Shown piece after piece: positions 27,764-38,400 of a stretch of 64,000 nt of DNA (the first letter of the stretch is position 1; each line of letters begins with the position of its first letter). Location: positions 62,001 to 126,000 of the forward strand of contig JAHEXI010000006.1 in assembly GCA_023252195.1 (NCBI GenBank). Reading direction: 5' to 3'. The DNA comes from Pseudonocardiales bacterium. GTDB taxonomy: Bacteria; Actinomycetota; Actinomycetes; Mycobacteriales; Pseudonocardiaceae. The notes under the pieces are model-generated. The model saw nothing but the letters and a program-made list of their open reading frames with translations. It did not search any database and was not told where the DNA came from. Made by a program: the position numbers and the translations under genes.

Positions 27764-29416
27764 ATGGCGTACTCCGTGGCGATGCCTGCGCTAGGCGAGA
27801 GCGTCACCGAAGGAACGGTGACGCGCTGGCTCAAAAACGAAGGTGACACCGTTGAGGTGGACGAGCCTTTGGTCGAGGTGTCCACCGACAAGGTCGACAC
27901 CGAGATCCCCTCGCCGGCGGCCGGCGTGCTGCAGCGGATCGTAGTACCCGCGGACGAGACCGTTGAGGTCGGCACGGAGCTCGCCGTGATCGGTGATTCC
28001 GCCGATCAGCCCAAGTCCGCACCGGCCGAGTCCTCTCAGCCAGAGAGTCGTCCCCCGTCGACGCAATCACCCCCCCGACCCGCCGCGCCGCCACCGCCGT
28101 CGACTGGCTGCGGGACAGCCGTGACGATGCCCGCGCTGGGCGAAAGCGTCACCGCGGGAACGGTGACCCGGTGGCTCAAGCAGGTCGGTGACACCGTGGC
28201 AATGGATGAACCTCTCGTCGAGGTATCCACCGACAAGGTCGACACCGAGATTCCCTCGCCGGTTGCGGGCACCGTACTGGAGATCATCGCTGCGCAAGAC
28301 GAGACCGTTGCCATCGGCGCCACCCTGGCCACGGTGGGCGACAGTGACGCTCCGAGCGGGGCGCCCGCACCAAACACGCCGGATCCGTCCCCACAAAGCG
28401 CCGAGCCAGAGCAGCCCGCCGACCGCGCCGCCGCATCAGGGATCGGTGGATACGACGGAGCGGCGGGAGGCGCGCCGTATGTGACACCCCTGGTCCGCAA
28501 GCTCGCGAATGAGCACGGTGTTGACCTGTCGACAGTGCAGGGCACCGGGGTCGGTGGCCGAATCCGGAAACAGGACGTACTCGCTGCGGTCGAAACGCCC
28601 GACCCCGAGCCGGCTGCGCCGCAACCACCGCCGGCCACGCCCGAACCGCAGCAGCCGCCGGCCGCCGCGACACCGCGCTCGGCCCAGCCACCCGCGACAG
28701 CCTCCGAGCCGCGTGGCAGAACCGAGAAGATGTCCCGGATGCGCAGCGTCATCGCCAAACGGATGGTTGAGTCGCTCCAGATCTCCGCGCAGCTCACCAG
28801 CGTGGTGGAGGCTGACATCACCCGTCTCGCCCGGCTGCGCGATCGGACCAAACGGGACTTTGAGGTCCGCGAGGGCGCCAAGCTGTCGTTCCTGCCGTTC
28901 TTCGCCCAAGCCACCGTCGAGGCGCTCAAGGCACACCCGAAGGTCAACGCCTCGATTGACACCGATAAGGGCGAAATCACCTACCACGGTGCGGAGCATC
29001 TCGGCATCGCCGTGGACACCGAGCGCGGCCTGCTTGTGCCGGTGATCCACGACGCGGGTGATCTCAACATTGCCGGGCTGGCCCGCCGGATCGCCGACCT
29101 CGCCGAGCGGACCAGGACGAACAAGATCACCCCAGATGAGATGAGCGGCGGCACGTTCACCCTCAGCAACACCGGCTCGCGAGGGGCTCTGTTCGACACC
29201 CCGATCATCCTGCAACCGCAGGTCGGGATCCTCGGTACGGGCAGTGTGGTCAAACGGCCGGTCGTCCTCACCGGCGAGGACGGCGACACGATCGCGGTTC
29301 GCTCGATCATCTACCTGGCGCTGTCCTACGATCACCGGCTCGTCGACGGCGCCGACGCCGCCCGATTCCTCAACACCATCAAACAGCGCCTTACCGACGC
29401 CATATTCGAGTTGTAA
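27764..29416 (+). CDS. sucB: Dihydrolipoamide acyltransferase (E2) with two lipoyl domains
   Basis: E2 core of the pyruvate/2-oxoglutarate dehydrogenase complex (Mtb DlaT, Rv2215). 550 residues: lipoyl domain 1 (about 1-75) and lipoyl domain 2 (about 120-195), each with [14 protein letters not shown] carrying the lipoyl Lys, joined by Pro/Ala-rich linkers. A peripheral-subunit-binding domain follows ([33 protein letters not shown]), then the acyltransferase domain with the catalytic motif [13 protein letters not shown]. The two lipoyl domains are near-identical at the DNA level over their core, which may permit recombination. An AGGAG lies upstream of ATG 27764. Confidence 0.95.
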   Translation: MAYSVAMPALGESVTEGTVTRWLKNEGDTVEVDEPLVEVSTDKVDTEIPSPAAGVLQRIVVPADETVEVGTELAVIGDSADQPKSAPAESSQPESRPPSTQSPPRPAAPPPPSTGCGTAVTMPALGESVTAGTVTRWLKQVGDTVAMDEPLVEVSTDKVDTEIPSPVAGTVLEIIAAQDETVAIGATLATVGDSDAPSGAPAPNTPDPSPQSAEPEQPADRAAASGIGGYDGAAGGAPYVTPLVRKLANEHGVDLSTVQGTGVGGRIRKQDVLAAVETPDPEPAAPQPPPATPEPQQPPAAATPRSAQPPATASEPRGRTEKMSRMRSVIAKRMVESLQISAQLTSVVEADITRLARLRDRTKRDFEVREGAKLSFLPFFAQATVEALKAHPKVNASIDTDKGEITYHGAEHLGIAVDTERGLLVPVIHDAGDLNIAGLARRIADLAERTRTNKITPDEMSGGTFTLSNTGSRGALFDTPIILQPQVGILGTGSVVKRPVVLTGEDGDTIAVRSIIYLALSYDHRLVDGADAARFLNTIKQRLTDAIFEL

Positions 29417-29436
29417 CCCTCCCCTGCACAAGAACC

Positions 29437-29501
29437 CCGCCATTCGGCTCCGAATCGCGGTTTTGGGCTCTTCAGGACCACCATTCGGAGCCGAATGGCG
29501 G
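29437..29501. terminator. 19-bp inverted repeat after sucB
   Basis: A perfect 19-bp inverted repeat, 29437-29455 with 29483-29501, around a 27-nt spacer. Each arm is itself nearly palindromic (ATTCGGCTCCGAAT; CATTCGGAGCCGAATG), so it can fold as one long hairpin or two small ones. It lies 20 bp after sucB and ends 20 bp before the next start, so it could terminate or attenuate sucB transcription. Confidence 0.7.
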
Positions 29502-29521
29502 TCGGGTAGGAGAAGATGCAC

Positions 29522-30412
29522 ATGCGCGTTGCGATCGCGGGGTCGTCGGGGTTGATTGGTAGTGCGTTGGTGGGGTTGCTGCGGCAGGCTGGTCATGACG
29601 TGGTTCGGTTGGTGCGGGGGCGGGCGCGTAATCCGGACGAGCGGGCTTGGGACCCGTCGGCGGCAACGATGGATGCGGGCACGTTGGATGGCGTCGACGC
29701 GGTAGTCAACCTGTGCGGCTCGGCGATGGCCGACCGGCGCTGGTCCGGGGAGTTCAAGCAGGCCATCCGGGACAGCCGGATCGCACCCACCGAGGTACTC
29801 GCCGCCGCGGTCGCCGAGCATCGGGTTCCGGTGCTGGTCAATGCCTCCGGGGTGGGTTACTACGGCGACACCGGAGACCGGGAGGTCGACGAGACCGCCC
29901 CGGCAGGTGCGGGGTTTCTCGCTGGAGTCTGCCGCGACTGGGAAGCAGCCACGGCGACCGCGGAACGGGCCGGGGCACGGGTGGTGCGACTACGCACCGG
30001 CCTGGTGATCTCTCCATCCGGCGGCTTGATGGGGCAGCTCAAGCCCCTGTTCGCGGTCGGGCTGGGCGGCCGGCTGGGCAGCGGAGCGCAGTACATGCCG
30101 TGGATTTCGCTGGACGACGAAGTCGGTGCGATCCGCTTCGCCGTGGAACACGACGAGCTGTCGGGTCCGGTCAATCTCAGCGGCCCAGAGCCGGTGACCA
30201 ACCAGGAGTTCACCAAGGCGGTAGGCGAGGCGATGCACCGGCCGGCCCCGCTGGTGGTGCCTGGTTTTGCGCTGCGTCTGATCCGCGGTGCAGAACTCGT
30301 GGACGAGATGGTGCTCACGGGGCAGCGCGCGGTGCCTGCGGTACTGCGCAGACACCGCTACCCGTTCCAGCATCCGACCCTGCCGGCGGCGCTGGCAGCT
30401 GCGCTGAAGTAG
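29522..30412 (+). CDS. TIGR01777 family NAD-dependent epimerase-like protein
   Basis: A 296-residue extended-SDR protein equivalent to Rv2216. NAD(P) motif RVAIAGSSGLIGSAL at the N-terminus, VDAVVNLCGSAMADRRW, VPVLVNASGVGYYGD (SxxGxYG-type motif), PWISLDDEVGAIRFAVE, and a DUF1731 C-terminal segment (PAPLVVPGFALRLIRG, FQHPTLPAALAAAL). Its reaction is unknown. ATG 29522 is chosen over ATG 29516 because the AGGAGA ends 8 nt upstream of it but only 2 nt from the other. Confidence 0.92.
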   Translation: MRVAIAGSSGLIGSALVGLLRQAGHDVVRLVRGRARNPDERAWDPSAATMDAGTLDGVDAVVNLCGSAMADRRWSGEFKQAIRDSRIAPTEVLAAAVAEHRVPVLVNASGVGYYGDTGDREVDETAPAGAGFLAGVCRDWEAATATAERAGARVVRLRTGLVISPSGGLMGQLKPLFAVGLGGRLGSGAQYMPWISLDDEVGAIRFAVEHDELSGPVNLSGPEPVTNQEFTKAVGEAMHRPAPLVVPGFALRLIRGAELVDEMVLTGQRAVPAVLRRHRYPFQHPTLPAALAAALK

Positions 30413-30494
30413 CCGATGGATACCCCTGACCGGCGTAACCTCACGTCCACGACGTCGCTACCCAATGGTCAGGTACACATGGAAGGTGCCGGCA

Positions 30495-31424
30495 GTGAGC
30501 GGATGGAGCGCGGCCGATGTGCCCGATCAGGCCGGCCGCACAGTGCTTGTTACCGGAGCCAACTCGGGTCTGGGCCTGCAGACCGCCATGGTGCTCGCCG
30601 GGCGCGGAGCGACGGTGCTGATGGCCTGCCGCGATCCGCAACGCGGGCAGGCGGCGGTGGACCGGGTGCGGGCCAAGTCCGGCCGGGCGGATGCCACGCT
30701 GATCCAGCTCGACCTGGCGGACCTCACCTCCGTCCGCAAGGCCGCAGACGAGGTCCGCGCAATCACCGGGGACCGGTTGGACGTGCTGGTGAACAACGCC
30801 GGAGTGATGGCGTCTCCGCCGCGGCTCACCGTGGACGGCTTCGAGTTGCAGATCGGCACCAACCACCTCGGGCATGCCGCACTGACCTGGTTGCTGGCCC
30901 CGGCCCTGCAACCCGGTGCCCGGGTAGTCACGGTATCCAGCCTCGCGCACCGGGGCGGTGGCCTGGACGTCGGGGATCTGAACTTCGAGCACCGGCGATA
31001 TAACTCGGTCGCCGCGTACAGCGCGTCGAAACTAGCCAACCTGCTGTTCACCTTCGAGCTGGACCGGCGGGCTCAAGGAGCCCGGCGGGACCTGTGCGTG
31101 GTCGCAGCCCATCCCGGCCTCACCGACACTGAGTTGGTGCCCAACGCCGCCCGGATGCGGCGAGCCCGGCGGTTCGCCGAAGTCGCGCGGTGGGCCAACA
31201 AGCTGATCAGTCAGGGCGTCGTCGCGGGTACGTTGCCGCAGCTCTACGCGGCCACTGCGGCCGACGTCCGCAGCGGGGAGTACTTCGGTCCGACCAGCCT
31301 CGGGCAGACCCGGGGAGCCCCCGGCCGGGTTGCGGCGAGCCACGCCGCGCGCAACGAGCACACCGCCTGGCTGCTCTGGGAACGCACCGCGGAGCTGACC
31401 GGCGTGACACCGGACCCCGCGTAG
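30495..31424 (+). CDS. Short-chain dehydrogenase/reductase
   Basis: A 309-residue classical SDR of the retinol-dehydrogenase-like type: cofactor motif [27 protein letters not shown] (Arg suggesting NADPH), [11 protein letters not shown], and the catalytic pair in [13 protein letters not shown]-like YSASK with Ser in [11 protein letters not shown]. The substrate is unknown. GTG 30495 has GGAAGG 8 nt upstream. It occupies the interval where lipB lies in Mtb (between Rv2216 and lipA). Its TAG stop overlaps the lipA -10 box. Confidence 0.9.
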   Translation: MSGWSAADVPDQAGRTVLVTGANSGLGLQTAMVLAGRGATVLMACRDPQRGQAAVDRVRAKSGRADATLIQLDLADLTSVRKAADEVRAITGDRLDVLVNNAGVMASPPRLTVDGFELQIGTNHLGHAALTWLLAPALQPGARVVTVSSLAHRGGGLDVGDLNFEHRRYNSVAAYSASKLANLLFTFELDRRAQGARRDLCVVAAHPGLTDTELVPNAARMRRARRFAEVARWANKLISQGVVAGTLPQLYAATAADVRSGEYFGPTSLGQTRGAPGRVAASHAARNEHTAWLLWERTAELTGVTPDPA

Positions 31425-31427
31425 GGT
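31422..31427 (+). promoter_or_regulatory. Leaderless -10 box of lipA
   Basis: TAGGGT lies 7 nt before GTG 31435 and overlaps the SDR stop codon. It supports GTG 31435 over GTG 31426. Confidence 0.5.
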
Positions 31428-31434
31428 GGCACTG

Positions 31435-32394
31435 GTGACCACGGCACCCTCAAAACCCGACCCCGGTGGGCGCAAACTGCTGCGTCTGGAAGTTCGCAAC
31501 AGCGCAACACCGATCGAGCGCAAGCCGCCGTGGATCCGGACCCGGGCCACGATGGGCCCGTCGTTTCGCGAGCTGAAGAGCCTGGTGCGCAGGGAGGGGC
31601 TGCACACGGTCTGCGAAGCCGCCGGCTGCCCCAATATCTACGAGTGCTGGGAGGACCGGGAGGCCACTTTTCTCATCGGCGGCGATCAGTGCACCCGGCG
31701 CTGCGACTTCTGCCAGATCGACACCGGCCGCCCCGCCCCGCTGGACCGCGACGAGCCACGACGGGTCGCCGAATCGGTGCAGGCGATGGGGCTCCGGTAC
31801 TCGACAGTGACCGGGGTAGCCCGGGACGATCTGCCCGACGGTGCTGCCTGGCTGTACGCCGAAACCGTCCGGCAGATCCACGCGCTCAACCCCGGCACCG
31901 GGGTGGAGCTGCTCATCCCGGACTTCACCGGCCGACCCGAGCAGCTGCGCGAAGTGTTCGACGCCGCACCCGAGGTGTTGGCGCACAACCTGGAGACGGT
32001 GCCCCGGATCTTCAAGCGGATCCGGCCGGCGTTTCGCTACCAGCGATCGCTGGACGTGCTGCGGGCTGCTCGCGATGCCGGGTTGGTCACCAAGTCCAAC
32101 CTGATCCTCGGTCTTGGTGAGGAGGGCGAGGAGGTCACCGCCGCGATGGCCGACCTGCATGCCGCGGGATGCGAGCTGCTGACCCTCACCCAGTATCTGC
32201 GTCCCTCGGTTCGGCACCATCCGGTGGCGCGCTGGATCCCGCCCGCGGAGTTCGTCGAGCATGCCCGCGCCGCTGAGCTGATGGGTTTTACCGGGGTGCT
32301 GGCAGGACCTCTGGTCCGATCGTCCTACCGGGCCGGCCGGCTCTATGCGCAGGCCGTCGCGCACCGTGGAGGTCGGGTATCCACGCCTCGGTGA
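31435..32394 (+). CDS. lipA: Lipoyl synthase
   Basis: Radical SAM enzyme that inserts two sulfurs into protein-bound octanoyl groups. The 319-residue protein has the auxiliary-cluster motif [12 protein letters not shown] (CX4CX5C), the radical-SAM cluster motif CTRRCDFC (CX3CX2C), [13 protein letters not shown], and the C-terminal RSSYRAG Ser that ligates the auxiliary cluster. Substrates encoded nearby are sucB here and the glycine cleavage H protein elsewhere. No octanoyltransferase gene is adjacent. Confidence 0.96.
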   Translation: MTTAPSKPDPGGRKLLRLEVRNSATPIERKPPWIRTRATMGPSFRELKSLVRREGLHTVCEAAGCPNIYECWEDREATFLIGGDQCTRRCDFCQIDTGRPAPLDRDEPRRVAESVQAMGLRYSTVTGVARDDLPDGAAWLYAETVRQIHALNPGTGVELLIPDFTGRPEQLREVFDAAPEVLAHNLETVPRIFKRIRPAFRYQRSLDVLRAARDAGLVTKSNLILGLGEEGEEVTAAMADLHAAGCELLTLTQYLRPSVRHHPVARWIPPAEFVEHARAAELMGFTGVLAGPLVRSSYRAGRLYAQAVAHRGGRVSTPR

Positions 32395-32402
32395 TCTGCA
32401 CG

Positions 32403-32408
32403 TATTCT
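32403..32408 (+). promoter_or_regulatory. Leaderless -10 box of the DUF4191 gene
   Basis: TATTCT lies 7 nt before ATG 32416. Confidence 0.5.
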
Positions 32409-32415
32409 AAGAGCC

Positions 32416-33171
32416 ATGCCCGCCAAACCGCCCCCAAAGCCGGCAGCCGCGACTAAGAACAAAGAAGCGGCGAAGGCCGCCAAGCAGGAGGCCCGCGCCG
32501 CGTCCAAGCAACGCCGGGCACAGGTCCTGGAAGCCTTCACTATTCAGCGCCGCGAGGACAAGGTCCTGCTGCCATTGATGATCGGGGTGTTCCTGGGCAT
32601 CACTGCGGTGGCGTTCGGCGTGGGTTTCGTGTTCGGTCAGCAGTGGATCTCCCTACCGCTGGGAGTCACGCTCGGCGTGTTCGGCGCGATACTGATCTTC
32701 GGGCGGCGCGTTCAACGCAACGTGTTCGCCAAGGCGGAAGGTCAGCCAGGCGCTGCGGCCTGGGCACTGGAGAATTTGCGCGGTGGGTGGAAGGTGACAC
32801 CCGCGGTGGCGGGCACCACGCAACTCGACGCCGTGCACCGTGCCATTGGGCGCCCCGGAGTCGTACTGGTCGCCGAGGGAGCCCCGCACCGGCTCAAGCC
32901 ACTCCTGGCGCAGGAGAAGAAGCGAGTAGCGCGACTGATCGGCGACGTTCCGATCTATGACGTCACGGTGGGCAGCGGCGAAAACCAGGTTCCGCTCGCC
33001 AAACTGCCCCGGCATCTGGCCAAACTGCCGCGCAATGTCGAGAAGGCGCAGATCGCCGTGCTGGAGAACAAGCTGGCGATCCTGGCCACCCGTGGCGCCG
33101 CGATGCCCAAGGGACCAATGCCACCGGGCGCCAAGATGCGCAACGTGCAGCGCACTGTGCGCCGACGCTGA
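32416..33171 (+). CDS. DUF4191 family membrane protein
   Basis: A 251-residue protein equivalent to Rv2219. Lys/Ala-rich cytoplasmic N-terminus, two helices (VLLPLMIGVFLGITAVAFGVGF and ISLPLGVTLGVFGAILIFG), then a cytoplasmic domain with LRGGWKVTPAVAGTTQLDAVHRAIGRPGVVLVAEG and KLPRHLAKLPRNVEKAQIAV. The conserved position beside lipA and RDD suggests a link, but the function is unknown. Confidence 0.92.
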   Translation: MPAKPPPKPAAATKNKEAAKAAKQEARAASKQRRAQVLEAFTIQRREDKVLLPLMIGVFLGITAVAFGVGFVFGQQWISLPLGVTLGVFGAILIFGRRVQRNVFAKAEGQPGAAAWALENLRGGWKVTPAVAGTTQLDAVHRAIGRPGVVLVAEGAPHRLKPLLAQEKKRVARLIGDVPIYDVTVGSGENQVPLAKLPRHLAKLPRNVEKAQIAVLENKLAILATRGAAMPKGPMPPGAKMRNVQRTVRRR

Positions 33172-33175
33172 ACGC

Positions 33176-33637
33176 TCAGCGAGTCCGCAGCACAACTGTC
33201 CCCGCAGCGCGGTCGTGCAGGCCGCGGCCATCGATGTTGTACACCACCGGGGGAATCAACAGGCACAGCAGCACCGTGCGGATCACCGCGGCACCGAATC
33301 CGGCTCGGCGCCCGTCCAGCAGCGCCACCCTTATCCCCGCCGCGGCGTGCCCAACGGTACGACCGGCGATCGCGACCGAGACCACGGTGATAACCGCAAA
33401 CAGCGCCATGGCGGAGAACGCCGGATTCTTCGTGAGCAGTTGCGCCGCCACCGAGCAGGGCAGCCAGTCGATCACGATGGCCACGATGCGGGGGCCGAAG
33501 CCGGCAGCCGAGCCTGGTCCGCGCTCGGGCAGCCCGAGCCGCTGACCGGGGTAGCCCGGTCCGTCGGTGTCGGTGGTCGGGTTCTCCGGGACTTGCTCGG
33601 CCGGGCCGGTCAGCCAGCTCTGGGTCCATCTACTCAC
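33176..33637 (-). CDS. RDD family membrane protein
   Basis: A 153-residue RDD-domain protein equivalent to Rv2219A. After a 50-residue soluble lead comes GFGPRIVAIVIDWLPCSV (the R-x6-D of the RDD motif), FSAMALFAVITVVSVAIAG, RTVGHAAAGIRVALLDG and AVIRTVLLCLLIPPVVY. Three helices. GTG 33637 is supported by a TACCCT box 6 nt upstream. Convergent with the DUF4191 gene (4-bp gap) and divergent from glnA. Confidence 0.9.
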   Translation of the reverse strand: MSRWTQSWLTGPAEQVPENPTTDTDGPGYPGQRLGLPERGPGSAAGFGPRIVAIVIDWLPCSVAAQLLTKNPAFSAMALFAVITVVSVAIAGRTVGHAAAGIRVALLDGRRAGFGAAVIRTVLLCLLIPPVVYNIDGRGLHDRAAGTVVLRTR

Positions 33638-33643
33638 TCGACT

Positions 33644-33649
33644 AGGGTA
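33644..33649 (-). promoter_or_regulatory. Leaderless -10 box of the RDD gene
   Basis: Minus-strand TACCCT lies 6 nt before GTG 33637. Confidence 0.5.
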
Positions 33650-33686
33650 TGCCGTCGATGGGCTAGCGTCGCCCACCACCTGCCCT

Positions 33687-33724
33687 TTAACCTTGGCGAA
33701 ACATCGAGGTAATGGTCGCGCAAC
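33687..33724 (+). promoter_or_regulatory. GlnR-type operator upstream of glnA
   Basis: Four half-sites TTAAC, GAAAC, GTAAT and GCAAC are separated by exactly 6 nt each. This is the GTNAC-n6-GAAAC layout, twice, that actinobacterial GlnR recognises. It lies 80 bp before the glnA start. Two mismatches to the consensus core are present. It predicts nitrogen-dependent control of glnA. Confidence 0.7.
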
Positions 33725-33803
33725 ACCGCGCTCTTAGGTTCTCCGCGAGCGACCTGACCGATCACGCCGATCCACCACACAGCGCACGAAGGAGTGAACG
33801 ACG

Positions 33804-35228
33804 GTGTTCTCCAACTCCGATGAGGTCCTGCGCTTCATCGCCGATGAGGATGTCGAGTTCATCGACGTCCGCTTCTGCGACCTGCCGGGCGTCATGCAGC
33901 ACTTCACGGTCCCGGCCGCGTACCTCGACGCCGACGTCATCGAAGAGGGCCTGGCCTTCGACGGCTCCTCGGTGCGCGGGTTCCAGTCGATTCACGAGTC
34001 GGACATGCTGCTCATGCCCGATCCCGCGACCGCACGTATTGATCCGTTCCGGGTGCAGAAGACGCTGAACATCAACTTCTTCGTGCATGATCCGTTCACC
34101 CGGGAGGCCTACAGCCGGGACCCCCGTAACGTCGCCCGCAAGGCCGAGGAGTTCCTGGCCTCCACCGGTATCGCCGACACCGCCTACTTCGGTCCTGAGG
34201 CCGAGTTCTACTGCTTCGACTCGGTGCGCTTCGACACCACGCCCAACAGCGCGTTCCACGAGATCGACTCTGTCGCCGGCTGGTGGAACACCGGCGCCGA
34301 AGAAGACGGGCGCAACCAAGGCTACAAGGTCAACTACAAGAGCGGCTACTTCCCGGTGCCGCCGACCGACCATTTCGCCGATCTGCGTAACGCGATGGTG
34401 ACGCATCTCATCGGATGCGGTTTCAGCGTGGAGAAGGCACACCACGAGGTGGGCACCGCGGGTCAGGCGGAGATCAACTACAAGTACAACACGCTGCTGC
34501 ACGCCGCCGACGACCTGCAGCTCTACAAATACATCATCAAGAACACCGCATGGGCCGCCGGGAAGACCGTGACATTCATGCCCAAGCCGCTGTTCGGGGA
34601 CAACGGTTCCGGGATGCACACTCACCAGTCGCTGTGGACCGACGGTAAACCGCTGTTCCACGACGAGTCCGGCTATGGCGGCCTGTCCGACCTCGGGCGG
34701 CACTACATTGGCGGCATCCTGCACCACGCGCCGTCGCTGCTGGCGTTCACCAACCCGACGGTCAACTCCTACCACCGCCTGGTGCCCGGGTACGAAGCAC
34801 CGGTGAATCTGGTGTACTCGCAGCGCAACCGGTCGGCCTGCATCCGGATCCCGATCACCGGCAACAACCCCAAGGCCAAGCGCATCGAGTTCCGTTGCCC
34901 GGACGCCTCAGGCAACCCCTACCTGGCCTTCTCCGCGATGATGATGGCAGGGCTGGACGGGATCAAGAACGCCTACGAGCCCGCCGCACCGATCGACAAG
35001 GACCTCTACGAGCTGCCGCCCGAGGAAGCCAAGGACGTGGCGCAGGTGCCGGCGAGTCTGGGCGCAGTGATCGACCGCCTCGAGGCCGACCACGACTACC
35101 TGCTCGAAGGTGGCGTCTTCACCCCGGACCTCATCGAGACCTGGATCGCCATCAAGCGAGAGAACGAGATCGATCCCCTGCGACTGCGCCCGCACCCCTT
35201 CGAGTTCGCCTTGTACTACGACGTCTGA
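33804..35228 (+). CDS. glnA: Glutamine synthetase type I (beta), ammonia-assimilating
   Basis: A 474-residue dodecameric GS equivalent to Mtb GlnA1 (Rv2220). Metal/ATP sites: [16 protein letters not shown] near residue 50, [15 protein letters not shown], the [14 protein letters not shown] loop, NRSACIRIP, and the C-terminal [13 protein letters not shown]. The adenylylation-site Tyr is in [11 protein letters not shown], the target of GlnE encoded next door. The start GTG 33804 has AAGGAG 9 nt upstream. A GlnR-type box precedes it, so both transcriptional and covalent control are expected. Confidence 0.97.
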   Translation: MFSNSDEVLRFIADEDVEFIDVRFCDLPGVMQHFTVPAAYLDADVIEEGLAFDGSSVRGFQSIHESDMLLMPDPATARIDPFRVQKTLNINFFVHDPFTREAYSRDPRNVARKAEEFLASTGIADTAYFGPEAEFYCFDSVRFDTTPNSAFHEIDSVAGWWNTGAEEDGRNQGYKVNYKSGYFPVPPTDHFADLRNAMVTHLIGCGFSVEKAHHEVGTAGQAEINYKYNTLLHAADDLQLYKYIIKNTAWAAGKTVTFMPKPLFGDNGSGMHTHQSLWTDGKPLFHDESGYGGLSDLGRHYIGGILHHAPSLLAFTNPTVNSYHRLVPGYEAPVNLVYSQRNRSACIRIPITGNNPKAKRIEFRCPDASGNPYLAFSAMMMAGLDGIKNAYEPAAPIDKDLYELPPEEAKDVAQVPASLGAVIDRLEADHDYLLEGGVFTPDLIETWIAIKRENEIDPLRLRPHPFEFALYYDV

Positions 35229-35412
35229 CCACTGAGGCGTTCTGACCTGCGGTTTTGGGTCGGCAACACATGATCAGGCCGTCACCAGGCCGTCGAAGGT
35301 CCGGAGTCCTCGCCTTCCAGCGCGGGTTCCGGGCCTTTCGACCGTTGGCGTCTCGCCACCGACGCGGGTCACCGCCGGCATTGAGACAACGTCGGTGTGT
35401 ATGAGTGGTGGT

Positions 35413-38400
35413 TCAGGCGCCGAAGGAGCGCTCTACGACGGCGCGGGCTCTGCGGGTCGTGCGGCGGTACTCGTCGACTACCTCGCCGGGGTCGCTATCG
35501 GCGGAGCGCCCTAGCGCCCTGGCCACGGCAGCCAATTCCCGGCCGGATGTGGGCAGTTGGTCGACCTGCTTGCCTCGCACCAGGGTGAGAACGTTGCGGG
35601 TCTTGGTGACGAGCTTCCAGGCGGCCAGCAGAACCCCGGCATCGGCCTCGGCAAGCAGCCCGGCATCGGCTGCTGCCTGCAGGGCGATCGTAGTGGATGG
35701 GGTGCGTAGCGCCGCGATCTCGTGAGCATGCTGCAACTGCAGCAGCTGGATGGTCCACTCCACGTCGGCCAGGCCGCCGCGGCCGAGCTTGGTATGGGTC
35801 GTGGGGTCGGCGCCGCGGGGTAGTCGCTCCGAGTCGACTCTGGCCTTGATCCGCCGGATCTCGGTGGCTTGGCTCGCACTCAACCCGCCGGCGGGGTAGC
35901 GCACCGGGTTGATCATCGAGATGAACCGCTCCCCCAACTCCCTATCGCCAGCTATTGGGCTGGCCCGCAGCAACGCCTGCGCCTCCCACGTCTGGGCCCA
36001 CTGGGTGTAGTAGGACCGATACGACGACAGGGTGCGTACCACCGCGCCTGAACGCCCCTCCGGACGTAGCCCGGTGTCGATTACCAGCGGTGGATCCTGG
36101 CTGGGTGAGCCAAGCAGGTTGCGCACCGACTCGGCGACTGAAGAGGCGAAACGCACCGCGTCGGTCTCCGAGGACCCAGCTAGCGCCTCACAGACGAACA
36201 GCACGTCGGCGTCGGAGTTGTAGCCCAGCTCCGCCCCGCCGAGCCGACCCATCGCGATCACCGCGATCCGGGCCGGCTCGGCCTGCCTGCGTTCGATCTC
36301 AGCACGCACCGCGACGTCGAGGGCCGCTGCCAGCACCGCCGCCCACACCGAAGACAGCGCAGCGCATACCGCGTCGACGTCGAGCAGCCCCAGCAGGTCG
36401 GCGCTGGCGATCCGGAACAGCTCGTAGCGGCGCAGCGCCCGGGCGGCCGTCACCGCGGCGCCAGGGTCGCGGTGACGGCATGCGGCGGAGCGCAGCGATG
36501 TCGCCACCTCGGCCGGATCGCGGCCTGCCAACTCCTGCGGGTCGGCCAGTAGCTGTAGCGCCTCCGGCGCCCGCACCAGCAGGTCAGCCACCATCCGTGA
36601 GGTGCCGAGCAGGGCCATCAGCCGCTGCGCCACGGCACCCTCGTCGCGCAGCAACCGCAGATACCACGGGGTATCGTCGAGCGCCTCAGACACCCGGCGG
36701 TAAGCGGCCAGCCCACGGTCGGGATCTGGGGTGTCGGCGAGGTACTCCAGCAGGACGGGCAGCAGCGCGGACTGGATCGCCGCGCGCCGCGAGACCCCGT
36801 CGGTGAGCGCTCGCAGATGCCCCAGCGCACCCTGCGGCGAGGCATAACCGAGCGCCGCCAACCGCGCCTTCGCCGAGGTCTCCGTCAACCGGTACGCCTC
36901 GGTGGGCACCCTGGCCACAGCTTCCAGCAACGGCCGGTAGAACAGCTTCTGGTGCAGCCGGCGGGCCCGGTGCGACTGCCGGGTGTGCTCGATTCGCAAC
37001 ACCTCGAGCGCATCGTGGCGACCGTCGGGCCGCATCCCCGCGGCGCGGGCTAGCCAGCGCCACGCCGCGGTGTCATCGTCGGCCGGGAGCAGGTGGGTGC
37101 GGCGCAGCTTCTGCAGCTGCAACCGGTGCTCCAGCAGGCGCAGAAAACGGTAGGAGGCCGCCAGGTTCGCTGCGTCGTCGCGACCGACATACCCGCCTTC
37201 GGCCAACGCGGCCAACGCCGCCACGGTGGGCGCGACCCGCAGCGACTCGTCGGTGCGACCGTGCACCAGCTGCATCAGTTGCACGGCGAACTCCACGTCG
37301 CGCAGGCCCCCGGGACCCAACTTCAGCTCTCGGTCGACCAGCTCAGCGGGCACGTGCTCGGCGACCCGGCGGCGCATCGCCTGAACCTCGGACACGAAGT
37401 TCTCCCGCTCCGCCGCGGTCCACACCATCGGCCCGACGGCCTCCAGATAACGCCCGCCGAGCTCGACGTCGCCAGCGACCGGACGGGCTTTGAGCAGCGC
37501 TTGGAACTCCCAGGTCTTGGCCCACCGGCGGTAGTAGGCCAGGTGCCCTTGCAGGGTGCGCACCAGCGCGCCGGCCTTGCCCTCGGGACGCAGCGCCGCG
37601 TCGACCTCGAAGCATGCCGACGCCACCCGCATCGTCGCCGAAGCCAGCTTGGTGGCGGCACCCAGTTCGTCCTCGGAGTCACCCACGAAGATCACGTCAA
37701 CGTCCGAGACGTAATTGAGTTCGGCCGCACCGCACTTGCCCATCCCGATCACAGCGAGTCGGGGTGGTTGACAGCCCGGAGTCACCTCCGCCATCCCGAC
37801 TGCCACGGCAGCACGCAGCACCCCAGCGGCGAGTTCGGCGAGCGCCGCTGCGACCTGTTCGAAGGGCACCACCGGCAATTCCGGCTCCACCACGGCAGCT
37901 AGGTCGGCGGCCGCGAGCTCGGTGATCAGCTCGCGGTAGGTTACCCGCAACGCTCGCTGGGCCGAGACGCCAGTCAGCGTCGCGCGGTTGGCTGCAGATA
38001 TGGGATCCGCACCGACCGCAACGAGCAACCGCTGCGCCGCCTGCTCTGCCCAGTCCGGGCTGACCGCCTCTGGACTGGCCAGCGCATGCCAACCCTGCGG
38101 GTTGGCGACCAGATGATCCCCGAGCGCGGTCGACGAACCCAACACCCCGAGCAACCGCCCACGCACCCCACTGTCCCGGCGCATCAAGCCGTCGAGCTCG
38201 ACCCAGCCGTCCCCGACGGCATGGCCAAGCCGGGCCAGGCTGCGCAACGCCAGGTTCGGGTCTGGCGCCCGGGACAACGCCCACAGGGTGTCCTCGGCAT
38301 CTCGGCGGACCTGACCGTTATGCCACCAGCCCAACCGCGTCAGCGTCTCGGCGGCGCGGCCGTCCGTAATCCCCAGCCGCGCCAGGGAAACTGCCGTCCG

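Noticed and set aside
28436-29821. Open frame of 461 codons opposite sucB
   Set aside because: Shadow of the lipoyl acyltransferase gene, without domain-like pattern; it also crosses the long hairpin at 29437-29501.
35229-35412. Terminator between glnA and glnE
   Set aside because: Repeated CAGGCCGTC units are present, but no stem of more than 6-7 bp with a suitable loop was found.
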